From Heliocidaris erythrogramma (lineage: Eukaryota > Echinodermata > Echinoidea > Camarodonta > Echinometridae): DNA of 64,000 bases. The notes under the pieces were generated by a model, which ran no database searches, was not told the origin of the DNA, and worked only from the letters and a program-made list of their open reading frames with translations. The stretch lies in NCBI GenBank assembly GCA_025617745.1, contig CM046866.1:14577725-14641724 (forward strand). Reading direction: 5' to 3'. Of this stretch, positions 23,201 through 33,811 are shown piece after piece (within the stretch, counting starts at the first letter, position 1; each line of letters begins with the position of its first letter). Both the position numbers and the translations under genes were made by a program.

Positions 23201-25084
23201 AGTAGCAAGTTGAGAAAGGAAATTTTAAAACAAATGAAAATTCAAAGAAATCATCTACTTAAATGTGCATTAAAAGAGTTATTCACCTTGCTGTTGCTTA
23301 TATCAAGATCAATATCCCTACATTTTATATATTAATTATTTAATTTATTAAAATCAATTACTTAGTATTATTTTTTAGTAATCAAAACATTCATAGGTCC
23401 CCTCTTCCTTTCATGACTTAAGTAGAAGAACGTGATTTTGTATTGCACTTCAAAATTATTTTTGTTGGGTTCATAATCAGTTAATATTCATGTTTCTTAT
23501 TTGATATATGATCGGTGGCGTAGCTAGGATTTTTTACAAGAGGGGCAAATTCTGCTTGAAGGGAGATCCGTATTTTTTTCTTCTCGCCAGCCCTCCGAAA
23601 CTGTGTCCCCAGGTCTCGCTAAGTTCCTACTCAAAGGTGTCACGCTGTTGTCATATCAAGAACTAAATATTCTGCCATTAAGCTTCTCTGATTCTTTTGA
23701 GCTATGCAAACTGCTTTTTTCAGGGGCGGCGTTACCGGGGGCAGGGGCGGTTGCCCCCTATGAGAATTCAAGTGACCAAAAAGAGAGATAGACAGCTCGA
23801 GAGAGAATAAAAACGAAAAAGATAAGGAGAAGAAGAAAGAAAAAGAAAGAAAAGTATGCAACTACTACTATTATTATTATCATTATTATTATTATTATCA
23901 TTATTATTATTATTATTTGTTCATCTAAAACGTATATCAACTCGCTCGTTGGCTGGGGGGGGGGGCACAATTCCCCCCCCCCCTCACCTTTCCAAGCGCC
24001 CAAAAATTGTCTCCTGCTACCCACAAAAATGCCGCTCTTTATACTTCTTCACTGCCTTCTTTTTCTTCTTTTAAAGTCAAATTATGTTATGCGAGGAAGC
24101 GAAGGGCTAGGGACCGAGCAGCACTATTTTTTTTTAATTCATTATTTTTTTTACCCTCCCACATGGGTTCCTTTATTCATCATCAACATAACAATTTTTA
24201 CAAAAGATCGTGTATATATATATGTTGTTTTTTCCATGATTTGTACTGTAAATACTTAAAACAATAAAGTATACCATAATATAACAAAATATGCAGCCGC
24301 ACAGCGGTGTATTGGATAGTTTGACAAAATATACGTTGTGTACAATAATGTATTACGTACAAAACAGGCAAAGAGAACATGAACCTTCAGAAACATTGGG
24401 AGAAATTAAACCATTTTTATCTTCTTTAAGATTTATCTTTGATATATACTTTTCCATATCATAATATGTTTTGATAGCTGTCTAAACTTTTTCAAACCTT
24501 GGTAATTGACTTTTACATTTAGCAGCTGCTGAAAATATTTCTTTTTTTACAACGATTGAGATACAGTTAAAGGGCGTTATTATGACTTCCATTCAATCCA
24601 AACTATTTATTTTGGTGTGTGAGTTTAACTTTTATATTGGTTTTCAGGGGCGGATCTAGCTTTTTTCCAAAGGGGGGGGGGGGGGGTGACCCAACCAGGG
24701 GCGGATCCAGGATTGGCAAAATTCGCTCGGGGGGGGGGGGATTATGGGGGGGTCCAGTTTCCCTCCATAATTCCCTATTTTGAACCCCCGTAAGTGATGT
24801 TTTCCTGGCATCTACTAACGCAATGGAGACCATAAAAAGCAGTCCTGTGATATAGGAACATACTGTGTGGACATATTATGATGGCGTTTTTCTATGCACA
24901 TTAAATTTTTACTTTTACATATTTTACATATTACAGATATCGGTATTTTTTTTTTAATTCAGCTCAGGAAAGAGTCGAGTCAGGACAGCTAGCACCCCCC
25001 CCCCCCCCCCACCGGCCCCCAGGCCCTTTCAAAAAGCTGTCCAGGGATGGCCAACAAAATGACGCATAGTGTTGTTGGTAGGTG
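23201..25084. other. Repeat patchwork without a gene
   Basis: Contains hAT-like termini in fragments (GGTGGCGTAGCTAGGA near 23514, CAGGGGCGGATCTAGC near 24645, CAGGGGCGGATCCAGG near 24702). It also has (ATT)n/(ATC)n at 23868-23925 and G or C runs near 23956, 24676, 24730 and 24994. None of the fragments has both ends visible. Confidence 0.6.
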
Positions 25085-25670
25085 CGTAGACGAAAAGGGA
25101 ATAGCCCAACAGGCAATTAGCCTTAGTGATAATTAGACAAAGTGATGTTTAGACAAATTGGCATTTAGACCAACTGACAATTAGACTAAATGGGAAATGG
25201 ACTAAATGAAAGTTAGACCAACTGCACATTAGACCATATAAATGCCATGTAGACCAAATAGACACTAGACCAAGTGGATTTTAGACAAAATGCATGTGGA
25301 CCAACTAGTTTTAGACTGACTGGGAATTAGACAAACTGACATTAGACGAACTGGTAGTAGACCAAGTGACAACAAAATAAAGTAGACGAAATGGTAATTA
25401 GACCAAATGATAACTAGACCAAGTGATAATTAGCCCAAGTGGCCATTAGACCTTCTGGTTATTAGACCAAGTGCAAATTAGACCAAATGAAGAGTGGACT
25501 AAAAGGGTTTAGCCCGAATGAAGGTAGCCCATCTGGAAATTAGACCAAGTGGTTTTAGCCCAAGCGTGCGTAAACCGTCTAAAATGGTTTTTAGACGAAA
25601 TGTTGATTAGACGAATTGGTGATGGACGAAGTGTTGTTAGACCGAATGATGTTAGACCATTTATCTATTA
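25085..25670. repeat. Second TTAGACCAA word array (one orientation)
   Basis: About 36 degenerate 16-bp units in the same orientation as the left half of the array at 22318. AGCCCAA and AGACGAA variants are present. No inverted partner is adjacent. Confidence 0.85.
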
Positions 25671-26290
25671 GTTTTATTTGTTGTAATTTTGAAATACATG
25701 TGGTAAGCCGTACCTTCCTGTTAGGTGTATTCAGGGAATGGTGTATTTCTACCTGTTACAGTTATTCAAGGATTATTGTAGCCTTTATGTTTGATTGGTA
25801 CGCAACTATATAATGGGATCCGGGACTCTGATACTTTGTTGTCTATTTTATGTTTTTGTCGTTACAGTTATTTGTGATGTCAAACAGTTATTTGTGATGC
25901 CAAGTTAGTAATTGAGCGATTGTAGTTGTTCATTTATGTAGTCCTGCTCCTGGTTAATATTCAATGATTTTGTTCTCTGTGATAATGGAGAGTTGATTAC
26001 TGTGTTATTGATTTCTTTGATTTTTAATGGTTTTAATGTACAGTACATGCCAGATTTGTAGTGAATCTCATCCATGCACTCTTGGTGGCTTGTGTTGGCT
26101 GCTATATTTTGGCCATAGCCCATAGTTGTTAGTTTTGTTGTTCATCATTATTGTTTTCATATTGCATGTTTTGCAATACAATGGGGGCAAGGCTTTTGGT
26201 TTGACAAAAAAAAAAAGATTTTGTATATTTGATAAGGCTGTGCGGTTGCCCATGTTTTATAAGATATTCTTATGGCACGAAAAAGAGACA

Positions 26291-26330
26291 TGATAACGAA
26301 GCTTTTCGACCTGCACTCATCAAGTTATCA
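26291..26330 (-). ncRNA. Hammerhead-like motif, less conserved core
   Basis: The minus strand reads TGATAAC, TTGATGA, GTGCAGGTC, GAAA, AGCTTC, GTTATCA. Stem I is 7 bp and the GAAA element is intact, but the first core base is T rather than C. Mirror image of the motif at 26369-26408. Confidence 0.5.
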
Positions 26331-26368
26331 CGCAGGTATATAACAAATTACTTGAAATTATACCTGAG

Positions 26369-26408
26369 TGATAACCTGATGAGTGCAGGTCGAAAAGCTT
26401 CGTTATCA
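26369..26408 (+). ncRNA. Hammerhead ribozyme-like motif, type I
   Basis: Order: TGATAAC (stem I), CTGATGA (core), GTGCAGGTC (short stem II and loop), GAAA (core), AAGCTT (stem III, self-complementary), C (cleavage position), GTTATCA (stem I partner, 7 bp). Both invariant core segments are present. Stem II is weak, with one certain pair. The palindromic stem III with no loop suggests activity as a dimer. Hammerheads of this sort are known in Penelope-like elements. Confidence 0.6.
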
Positions 26409-26539
26409 TGTCTCTTTTTCGTGCCATATTGAAATTTTGCAGTACCAAGAGATATTATTATGTTATGACAGCTTATGGTTTGTGCTTGTTTGGTTGTCAA
26501 GAATGGAAGGGAAGTGACAGTGCATTTGTAGGTTTTGAA

Positions 26540-26950
26540 GGGTAATTAGTCAGTTGGGCTGTACATGTAGTTTATTATTGATGACATGTGCATAGGTTAT
26601 TTTGAAAAAGGGCAATGAGTAAATGTAGTCAGTTGGGTTGTACATGTAGTTGCGTATGTCATTTTGAAAAGGGCAATGAGTAAATTGAGTTGTATAGATT
26701 ATATTTGTACCTTACCGCATGTTTATGGAGTGGGTATTCTTTAATAATTTGATATCCGTTTCATGTGTCACGCTGACACCAAATACATGTACATGTATTA
26801 TGAATATCTGTTTTGGGTTTACAGAGTTTTACACCTATATGGTTAAGTAGCCCTTCATTTTGTAATACAATGTACATGTACATGTATTATGAATATCTGT
26901 TTTGGGTTTACAGAGTTTTACACCTATATGGTTAAGTAGCCCTTCATGGA
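26540..26950. repeat. Two small tandem duplications
   Basis: A roughly 80-bp unit with CAGTTGGG.TGTACATGTAGTT and AAGGGCAATGAGTAAAT is present twice (26547 and 26628). A nearly perfect 79-bp unit starting TACATGTACATGTATTATG occurs at 26784 and again 89 bp further on. Confidence 0.8.
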
Positions 26951-27461
26951 AGTCATACGGTGTATTGCTATATCATGAAGAGAAGGGAAAGAAAAAGGCA
27001 GTCACGCCAGTATTTTGTTATTGTGATATGAGTCAGTCTACAAATGTGAAGTGAATAGCGCCACCTGGCGTCGCCCTCTTGGCCATGGTAATAAGCATGG
27101 TAACAAGCAGAATCTAGAGCGGGCGACTTTTTCAAGAGCTCCTTAGCTGCGTTATTTATCCATAGACATTTTGGCTGGAAAATTAAATCTGCTCCTCCAC
27201 TACACCCAGCGGCAACGGTGCCAACAAGTAGCCGCCACCAGCCCTTCGACCTACACCCATCTTTGGCTTCTGTCCAGTCTACTTCTTATAGCTTCTGGCG
27301 AAATCCGACTTCGTTCCAGTCGAATAGTTTGTGGAGGCTGGGGTTACCCACAGGCGTTCCCATGGTGATATTGTCACTCATTTTCATACTTTTCTCCACG
27401 TATTAATAACATTACAATAACAGGTAAGAGGTTTATTAATTCATTAACATGCGCATGAGAT

Positions 27462-27803
27462 ATGGCGTACTCTAGTTCTTTGTCCTCAGGAGAAGAGGAT
27501 TACAATAACGCAGCAGATAATCCAAAATTTCGGGATACACCGGAGGTATTATCTTCCGATGGTCACACTCTCCGTGAGGAGAGTGATGACGATTCAAATT
27601 GTTCATGGAAAACGGCAATGAACAGAAATTCTGTCAGATCCAAGAAAAGGGCAAGGGTTAGAAGCAATAGCGATGGTATGTTAAATACGAATAACAACAA
27701 GATTCCTAAATTCTCAACTCCAATGCATTCAAGTAGGAAGGTGGTTATTGTTGGTCTGGAAAAAAATGCAGTGCTAATAAGCCACTTCGGAGATGCAATC
27801 TGA
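27462..27803 (+). pseudogene. LINE ORF1, N-terminal part
   Basis: Starts MAYSSSLSSGEEDYNNAADN. It is an acidic then basic, disordered-looking N-terminus (SVRSKKRARVRSNSD). The frame stops at the MITE target site. Between 27909 and 28190 the ORF1 frame is lost. The words GGTCATCTGTACCA (27926) and GGTCATTTGTACCA (28164) flank this piece and may be the target duplication of another small insertion. Confidence 0.6.
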
Positions 27804-27900
27804 CATGGGCGTCAATCCGAGTAGAGAATCTATTGTTCATGGGGCGGGGGGGGGGGGGGCGGCTATGATGAATAGAGTGACGTCACGATTTCCGCCCATG
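27804..27900 (-). mobile_element. 97-bp hAT-like MITE, copy 1
   Basis: Perfect 8-bp terminal inverted repeats, CATGGGCG...CGCCCATG, are flanked by the 8-bp target duplication CAATCTGA on both sides. The interior has a poly-G run and GAATAGAGTGACGTCACGAT. It is oriented opposite to the copy at 39662. Confidence 0.9.
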
Positions 27901-28189
27901 CAATCTGAGCATGAGCAGATAAAGGTCATCTGTACCAAATTCTAAAACCCACTGACACTTATATTCGATATGTGCTCATGAATGTCATGTAATCATTATT
28001 CAATTATGCACTTATGGTGCATTCCATGATATCCAGGTGGAAGTATTCTTTTTAAAGGGGGAAACAAAAGCTATTCATGAGGCACCTCTATCACTCCCAG
28101 AGTTATTTTTCTGAAGTGCACATAAAGGGACCCTCCATGTCTAAAATATTTGTGGATATTTGGGGTCATTTGTACCATGCGCTAACCCC

Positions 28190-28739
28190 GAACTGGCTTA
28201 TCAAGTGCGGGTTTACAGAGAAATTCATGATCTTGTTGGAAAACTTGTAGGTATGGTTAAAGTAAAAAATATGTTGATTTTGACATGTGAGAATGAGAAA
28301 CAAATTAAAACCCTGTTACAGTTAACATAGTTGGCTGGTTTAGACGTAAAAACTACACGTTATGAAGAAGATCAGGTGGTTACAACGAAAGGGGTCATCC
28401 ATAGAATCGATACTCAAATCAGCAATGAAGAAATAGCAGATGTATTAAGAGAACAGAATGTAATAAATGCTAAGAGATTTAGGAAGAAGATCAATGGAGA
28501 AATGGTACCCACTCCATCGGTACTTATTACTTTCAAAGGTAAAAGTAAACCGGATTCTGTAAATTTTCTCTATGAGATTAGGCGTGTGGATAACTTTGTC
28601 CCACCCGTGACAAGGTGTCATCAGTGCCAACTATTTGGTCATATGAAAGATAATTGTAAGGGTAAAATACGTTGCGTGAGATGCGGAGGCGAACATGAAT
28701 TTGACGCTTGCGCACAAAAGGAAAACAGGAAGTGCTATA
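28190..28739 (+). pseudogene. LINE ORF1, middle part with zinc knuckles
   Basis: Reads NPELAYQVRVYREIHDLVGK, then one stop at 28328, then a long frame. The frame ends in CHQCQLFGHMKDNC (CX2CX4HX4C) and CVRCGGEHEFDAC (CX2CX3HX4C). These are the gag-like knuckles of ORF1 proteins in I/Jockey-group LINEs, which bind the element's RNA. It ends in KCY at the insertion point. Confidence 0.8.
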
Positions 28740-28947
28740 TAAGCCCGCCTCACACTGTGCGATTTCCTGCGATATCGCGTCGCATCGCAGGAGATTGCCC
28801 GAGACCGTGCAGTGTGAGAGGTCTTGCGACGCAACAGCAGGCGATTTTTCCAATATCGCAAGCAATCGCCTCGCATCGCAGGGTTTTGAACATGTTCAAA
28901 AATTTTGTTGCGATGCGATGCGATGCGATGCGATTTCCATCTAGTGG

Positions 28948-29105
28948 ACAGAGGAACAACGGAGAAAGGGGAGGAGATTCTCCTTCAAATGTGGCAGAAT
29001 AGCCGGATAGGCCATCATTATTTAACATCAGCCTGCCGGCCTATCACAATCGCGTGACAAAAGACAGAATGAAGATGGAAACATGTTACGAGTTTGGATG
29101 TAACC
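28948..29105 (+). pseudogene. MADF-like exon inside the TIR element
   Basis: SLFNISLPAYHNRVTKDRMK matches the LYD.s...Y.N...r...W pattern of MADF domains. The expected N-terminal helix (EEILLQMWQ) is in another frame just upstream, so one frameshift separates them, and a stop lies before PDRPSLFN. The exon ends at a good donor, CC|GTAAGT. The partner exon was not found. Probably the remnant of the transposon's own DNA-binding protein. Confidence 0.5.
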
Positions 29106-30980
29106 GTAAGTAATTTGATGAAATTGTGCACTATGCATTTTTTATCGCACAATTTTTTTGCATATGTAGTCCCGTACATAGGATTTGATTGGAGTGTGAT
29201 TTCATCGTTTTGCGCAGTGCAGGAATGGGTCGAAGATCTGACATGAGTCTTGAGTATGGCTGTTACTTTGGATGGGAATTTTACCCTGAAAATTTAACTT
29301 AATCGTTTTGGCGAACCTCACTTGGTCTGGGATTCTCATTGCCAAATCATACCAGAACTTGAAGTCTGGTGCACACATTTGTACATTAATATATTATCTA
29401 GGCCTAAGATTAACTAATTTGTGGGATGCTAGTTTGACTTAAGTCAAGACCTACTTTGTAACTCTAATTTCTAAATCTAATTCTAAAAAGGAATCTAATT
29501 AACCTAGTATAATAGTAAAGTAAAACAAAGAAAGTTACTAGGCCCTAGATCTAAATTACTTAGAGACAAATAAATGTAAAAACCCCATGCATATTACTGA
29601 CCTCTAACTTTTTTAGGGACTACTATTCCCCCAAAATTCGGACTCCTTTCATCTCAATTCTAACCCACAAAGTACACTCAACAGCGGCAGAAGCAGTGAC
29701 AAGAGTAACTATACACAGCCCTGTCGCGCCGTCTGGTCGGGCTATGACAAGAGTTGTACTATAAAGCCTACTAGTAATAATAATAATAATAATAATAATA
29801 TTCAGTTCTTGTATAGCGCATAACACATTGCCTTGGCATGTCCCTATGCGCTTGTATAGCAGAAAAAGAAATAACAGCATATAGAATATATAGAACTGCT
29901 TTAAAGCAAGAAAAACAAAGTACATTTGGTGTTCGGCACTGGGTTCATATGCATGCAAATCAAGTGTAGTCTAGGTCTAGTCTTCGTTGTGGGCACAAGA
30001 AGAGGAACTATGTTTTTACATAAATAATATGTAAGTTCATAGTTGACTCGTCTAAGTTAGAAGAGAGAGTGTTGCAGCTGGCAGCTGGCCGAAGAAGTAC
30101 GGTATGTACGGTTATTAAAATAATTTGGCCCCCAGGGCGCTGGACCGACGCTTGCCTCGTTTCGGTACCTCAACTTCCCTGAGATATGGGCTCGGCAGCC
30201 ATGTCCATCAGTGCTTACATGCGTCGTAAACAGCATACAAATTTTAGGTAGCTGCTTTTCTCGTTGGTATTTTTTTTTTCAATATACATAGATGTATTAG
30301 ATCTATAATATTTTTCAAAATTTCCCCTCTCTTCTAGGATTCTTTGCCATGCTGGATAAATGGATTTTATTTATATTAATTAATAGGTCGATATATTTTG
30401 CATCTCAGTTTTTGCACTCTACTATTATCCACAGCTCACCCAATACTAAGCTGAGTTGAGATGACAGGCAAATTTATTTCAGGTTTTTGCTCAAATTTAT
30501 GATTAAGGATCAAAGAATTCTTCATTATTCAATTTGTAAGGAGTCGTACTGAAAGTGAGGTTTTGGGTATCATTTACCTTGTTCACAAAACAATAAGTGT
30601 TTAAATTCTTTTATAGCTGCAATGTATTTTACTTCCCATTATTCAAACATAATCTCTTTTTCAGTTAACCCATTGCCTTCTGGAATCAGGTGGGTCCTGT
30701 ATCAAGTTTTGAGCAAACTTTAGGGAATAAGAGAATTCAGCAGTCAACAGCTACATGTTAATACTTTGAAAGTTATTGTGAGATCTACTTTAGATGATCA
30801 TGATTATGTTGTACTATTTGTTTCAGAATATTCATATTGATAAGTTAAGAATGTATTTTAAAATGTCATTAATCACAATGTAAGAAAGTTTGTAACATGT
30901 TTCTAGCTTTTGCCCCCCCCCTTATTTTTTTTGCATAGCTCATTTTCTAATTGAAACTTATTTTTACTATCTTTTCATAG
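29106..30980. other. Non-coding interior of the TIR element
   Basis: AT-rich. The only recognised feature is the SINE tail at 29766-29855. A first exon of the leucine-rich gene would be expected here, but I could not place it. Confidence 0.5.
29766..29855 (-). mobile_element. SINE 3' tail with (TAA)n
   Basis: On the minus strand: GCGCATAGGGACATGCC, then ATGCGCTATACAAGAACTGA and (TTA)n. The GCGCTATA-plus-microsatellite end parallels the SINE tail at 63058-63165 but the body differs, so it is a different subfamily. Confidence 0.6.
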
Positions 30981-31117
30981 GATTTTTCAAGCTGTCTCTT
31001 GGAAGCTGTTCTGCAAGCAGTATACCATCTCATGAGAAACGCAGTGCTATCAACCCTCGATCTTTCCCACAATGCACGCACTGTAATGTCAAAGAAATTG
31101 CCGTGGAAAAGTTACTG
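30981..31117 (+). CDS. Leucine-rich-repeat gene (LRRC20-like), exon a
   Basis: Acceptor CTTTTCATAG, donor TTACTG|GTAAGA. It encodes DFSSCLLEAVLQAVYHLMRN, then LSTLDLSHN, an LRR core. The arrangement parallels the first LRR of vertebrate LRRC20 (LDLAECKL....IYKVLRN...LITLANN). Vertebrate LRRC20 is a small LRR-only protein of unsettled function. The exon ends in phase 2, whereas the next recognised exon needs phase 1, so an exon is missing, unseen or damaged. It lies inside the 8.9-kb TIR element, so it may be a captured copy rather than the parental gene. Confidence 0.6.
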
Positions 31118-31785
31118 GTAAGAATTGAGACTTTTAAAGAAAATTATAACTTGTCATGCAGGTTCCTTTTTTTAAAACTTTTACCTTGTCTTGTTTCTTT
31201 TATTTTGATTGAATTTAGTTGTTCAAAAAGATAGTCGTATAATTTGCCGAGAAATAACATGAACACAACAGATACCAGAGGGACGACACCTTTAATTCAT
31301 TCAAATAAAATGCTTAATTTTTATTTAATCTGTCAAAACATATTTTTATAAATGAATAGATTTTCATTGATTTTAATTGCAATTGCACAAAATTATTTTG
31401 AATGTATTGCATTCAGGCTGAGCGAAGCAAAGAAATTCTGGATCTTATCTCTTAATCAGTTTTTATTCTTTGTCAAACATCTATCCAGTAAAGTGTATTC
31501 AAGTACAGTATAATATGCTGATAATTTGTTTGCTGTTTGATTTAAGCAGGGAAATGTAATTAACTCTTAGTTACATTTCCCTGATTTAAGCCAGTGAGAA
31601 TGAGTTTGATTGTAGAGTAATCAAGGGTGTTACTAAACTGATGGATTTAGTTAATGTACCCTTTTTTTCTTTTTGTTATTAGCTCTTTATTACTTATCAT
31701 TGTACCTCTCATGTTTTATTAATGAAGCTGTAAACATCTCAGATAGCATCTACCAGATGAAATCTACCAGATGACCATCCTATAG

Positions 31786-31887
31786 AAGCTATAAATGCCT
31801 CACACAACCAAATATTCGCCTTGCCAGAGAGTTTCTATGAACTGTCATCGCTCAGAATTTTAGATTTGAGTGACAATGAAATCACAG
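31786..31887 (+). CDS. Leucine-rich-repeat gene (LRRC20-like), exon b
   Basis: Acceptor CATCCTATAG, donor ATCACAG|GTATGT. It encodes AINASHNQIFALPESFYELS followed by SLRILDLSDNEIT, one and a half canonical LRRs (LxxLxLxxNxI). No stop interrupts it. It corresponds to the central LRRs of LRRC20-type proteins. The following intron carries the inverted Penelope-like insertion. Confidence 0.7.
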
Positions 31888-32318
31888 GTATGTTCTCTTA
31901 TTTCTCACTCATATGTCTGAATAAATATGAAATGTGAATACATTAATAATAAGGATTGAAAACCAGGAATGAATTCAGCTTGTGCTGGACTTTGCTGGAT
32001 TTCTGTCTTGTATCGAGCAAAACAAAATTCCCTATTTATTCCCGGTAATTATGATTTTTGGAATCCAGCTGCCAGCCCTTCCCAGGTAAATTACATCCAA
32101 GGTTATAACATAATTTAGTCCAAAAGGGGGCTGCAGGAAAAAAAATCCTCAAAAAGCCCTTTTATGTCTTTGTTTTTCTCTAAGGGTGGGGGGGGGGGTT
32201 GGCCTCTTCAGTTTTCACTTCACCCCATGAATCTGCATGCATGTATGTTTGAAATAAATAAATAAGTGCTTGGTACTGCAAAATCGGAAAATAGCGTTAA
32301 ACACGGACATAATATGTA

Positions 32319-32362
32319 CAAAATACTAAAGCTTTTCGACATGCACTCATCAGAGTAAATTC
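32319..32362 (-). ncRNA. Hammerhead ribozyme-like motif, left arm
   Basis: Exact mirror of the motif at 33431-33474, on the minus strand. Confidence 0.6.
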
Positions 32363-32491
32363 GCATGAATGAACAGAACGCCAGAAAACGAAACAATATA
32401 ATAGAGCCGAAGGAACAGTGGACGCTAAATAGCGCGATATGATTGGCTGAACAAGGTTAGGTCTAGTAACAGCCGTTCGGTCGAACAAATG

Positions 32492-32830
32492 CTAAAATAA
32501 CGCAAGTGTTCTTACGAACTCCTTCTGACGGCACAAAATGGGGTCAGTAAGCCGAATGTATGATGCCTCGAGCATGCGCAGGTGATTAAAACTTCTCGCT
32601 CGGCTGAGAACCCTGAACCAAGATGAACAGTATTGTTCCGCGCATTCTTGGTTATTCGATAGATGGTAAGCAATGGCCGACTTGCCACTATCCACGGAAG
32701 TAGGCACATTTAGTTGTGTACAAGAGCGTGAAGGTTGTGGGCGCGCGTTAGTTTGACGATTTCGGATTGACTTGGGCACATGTTGGCTAATGCGATCTGC
32801 TAACCGTTGGGTTGTGCGTCCTATGTATCT
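32492..32830 (-). CDS. Penelope GIY-YIG endonuclease end, inverted copy
   Basis: Minus-strand frame starting RYIGRTTQRLADRISQHVP and ending RQKEFVRTLALF, the same as the right arm. The N-terminal residues before RYIGRT come from the spacer read backwards and have no meaning. Only part of the endonuclease domain is represented. Confidence 0.75.
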   Translation of the reverse strand, partial: RYIGRTTQRLADRISQHVPKSIRNRQTNARPQPSRSCTQLNVPTSVDSGKSAIAYHLSNNQECAEQYCSSWFRVLSRARSFNHLRMLEASYIRLTDPILCRQKEFVRTLALF

Positions 32831-33301
32831 GGTGTTTTCCCTGCTGTTGAAGCGCGTGTGGTATTTACCACTCATAGAATGATCTCGTCTGTCCGAAAGG
32901 ATGTGCTCCCTATTACGCATTGCAGTAATGTTATTTACGAATTTAAGTGCCGATGTGAAGCTCGGTACATAGGACGCACAACCCAACGGTTAGCAGATCG
33001 CATTAGCCAACATGTGCCCAAGTCAATCCGAAATCGTCAAACTAACGCGCGCCCACAACCTTCACGCTCTTGTACACAACTAAATGTGCCTACTTCCGTG
33101 GATAGTGGCAAGTCGGCCATTGCTTACCATCTATCGAATAACCAAGAATGCGCGGAACAATACTGTTCATCTTGGTTCAGGGTTCTCAGCCGAGCGAGAA
33201 GTTTTAATCACCTGCGCATGCTCGAGGCATCATACATTCGGCTTACTGACCCCATTTTGTGCCGTCAGAAGGAGTTCGTAAGAACACTTGCGTTATTTTA
33301 G
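32830..33301 (+). CDS. Penelope-like GIY-YIG endonuclease, C-terminal part
   Basis: The frame reads RVVFTTHRMISSVRKDVLPI, then VIYEFKCRCEARYIGRTTQR and LADRISQHVP. VIYEF stands for the GIY strand, YIG follows, and the CxC pair lies before it as in Penelope-like proteins. GIY-YIG nucleases nick DNA; in these elements the nick is thought to prime reverse transcription. About 150 residues are present, all from the end of the polyprotein; the reverse transcriptase that should precede it is not here. The frame is open to the stop after RTLALF. Confidence 0.8.
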
Positions 33302-33430
33302 CATTTGTTCGACCGAACGGCTGTTACTAGACCTAACCTTGTTCAGCCAATCATATCGCGCTATTTAGCGTCCACTGTTCCTTCGGCTCTATTATATTGT
33401 TTCGTTTTCTGGCGTTCTGTTCATTCATGC

Positions 33431-33474
33431 GAATTTACTCTGATGAGTGCATGTCGAAAAGCTTTAGTATTTTG
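33431..33474 (+). ncRNA. Hammerhead ribozyme-like motif, right arm
   Basis: TACT (stem I), CTGATGA, GTGCATGTC, GAAA, AAGCTT, T (cleavage position), AGTA (stem I partner). The cores equal those at 26369-26408, while stem I differs on both strands in a compensating way (TACT/AGTA against TGATAAC/GTTATCA). This covariation supports a real RNA fold. Stem II is again weak. Confidence 0.65.
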
Positions 33475-33653
33475 TACATATTATGTCCGTGTTTAACGCT
33501 ATTTTCCGATGTATGTTTGAGTAATACTGGCATCCATAATTTCATGATTCACAAATTAAAATCCATATTTGAATATTAATAAGAACAAATGAAATGACAA
33601 TACATTTGGTTTTTCTATCAATGAAAAATTAAATACCGTACATGAATTTCAAG

Positions 33654-33811
33654 CAAATGTGCAACTCTTTGGCATGTCTGTCATTGAAGAAATCAACTTG
33701 GAGCACAATCCCATACCTGGTGATACCTACTCAGAACTTTTACAATTGTCTCAGGAATCCAACATCAAACCGTTAATATCTGAGCCGTCTCCTTCAGATC
33801 ATATGGATTGA
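33654..33811 (+). CDS. Leucine-rich-repeat gene (LRRC20-like), last exon
   Basis: The acceptor ATTTCAAG is plausible but not strong. The exon encodes VQLFGMSVIEEINLEHNPIP, then GDTYSELLQLSQESN and a short tail ending SDHMD before TGA. INLEHNPI is an LRR core; LRRC20 proteins end similarly with an INL.FNPL repeat and a short tail. Downstream, AATAAA-type signals occur near 34785 and 36349, so a long 3' UTR is possible. The Penelope insertion lies in the preceding intron. Whether this copy is transcribed cannot be told. Confidence 0.6.

Larger units (their letters stand above)
26271..26427. repeat. Palindrome with paired hammerhead-like cores
   Basis: TGGCACGAAAAAGAGACATG...CACTCATCAAG on the left is repeated in reverse on the right, with a spacer of about 30 bp. 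The arm matches, in its core, the arm ends of the Penelope-like element at 32283-33510 (AAGCTTTTCGAC.TGCACTCATC). It is probably a Penelope-like terminal fragment. Confidence 0.75.
32283..33510 (+). mobile_element. Penelope-like element 3' end in inverted duplication
   Basis: Two arms of about 545 bp (32283-32828 and 32968-33510) are inverted copies with very few differences. The 140-bp spacer continues the right arm's reading frame upstream, so the right half is the authentic 3' end of the element and the left arm a reversed copy of it. Each arm encodes a GIY-YIG endonuclease end and carries a hammerhead-like motif. The reverse transcriptase is absent. Partial inverted ends are typical of this group. 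It lies in an intron of the leucine-rich gene and looks young, since the arms barely differ. Confidence 0.85.
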
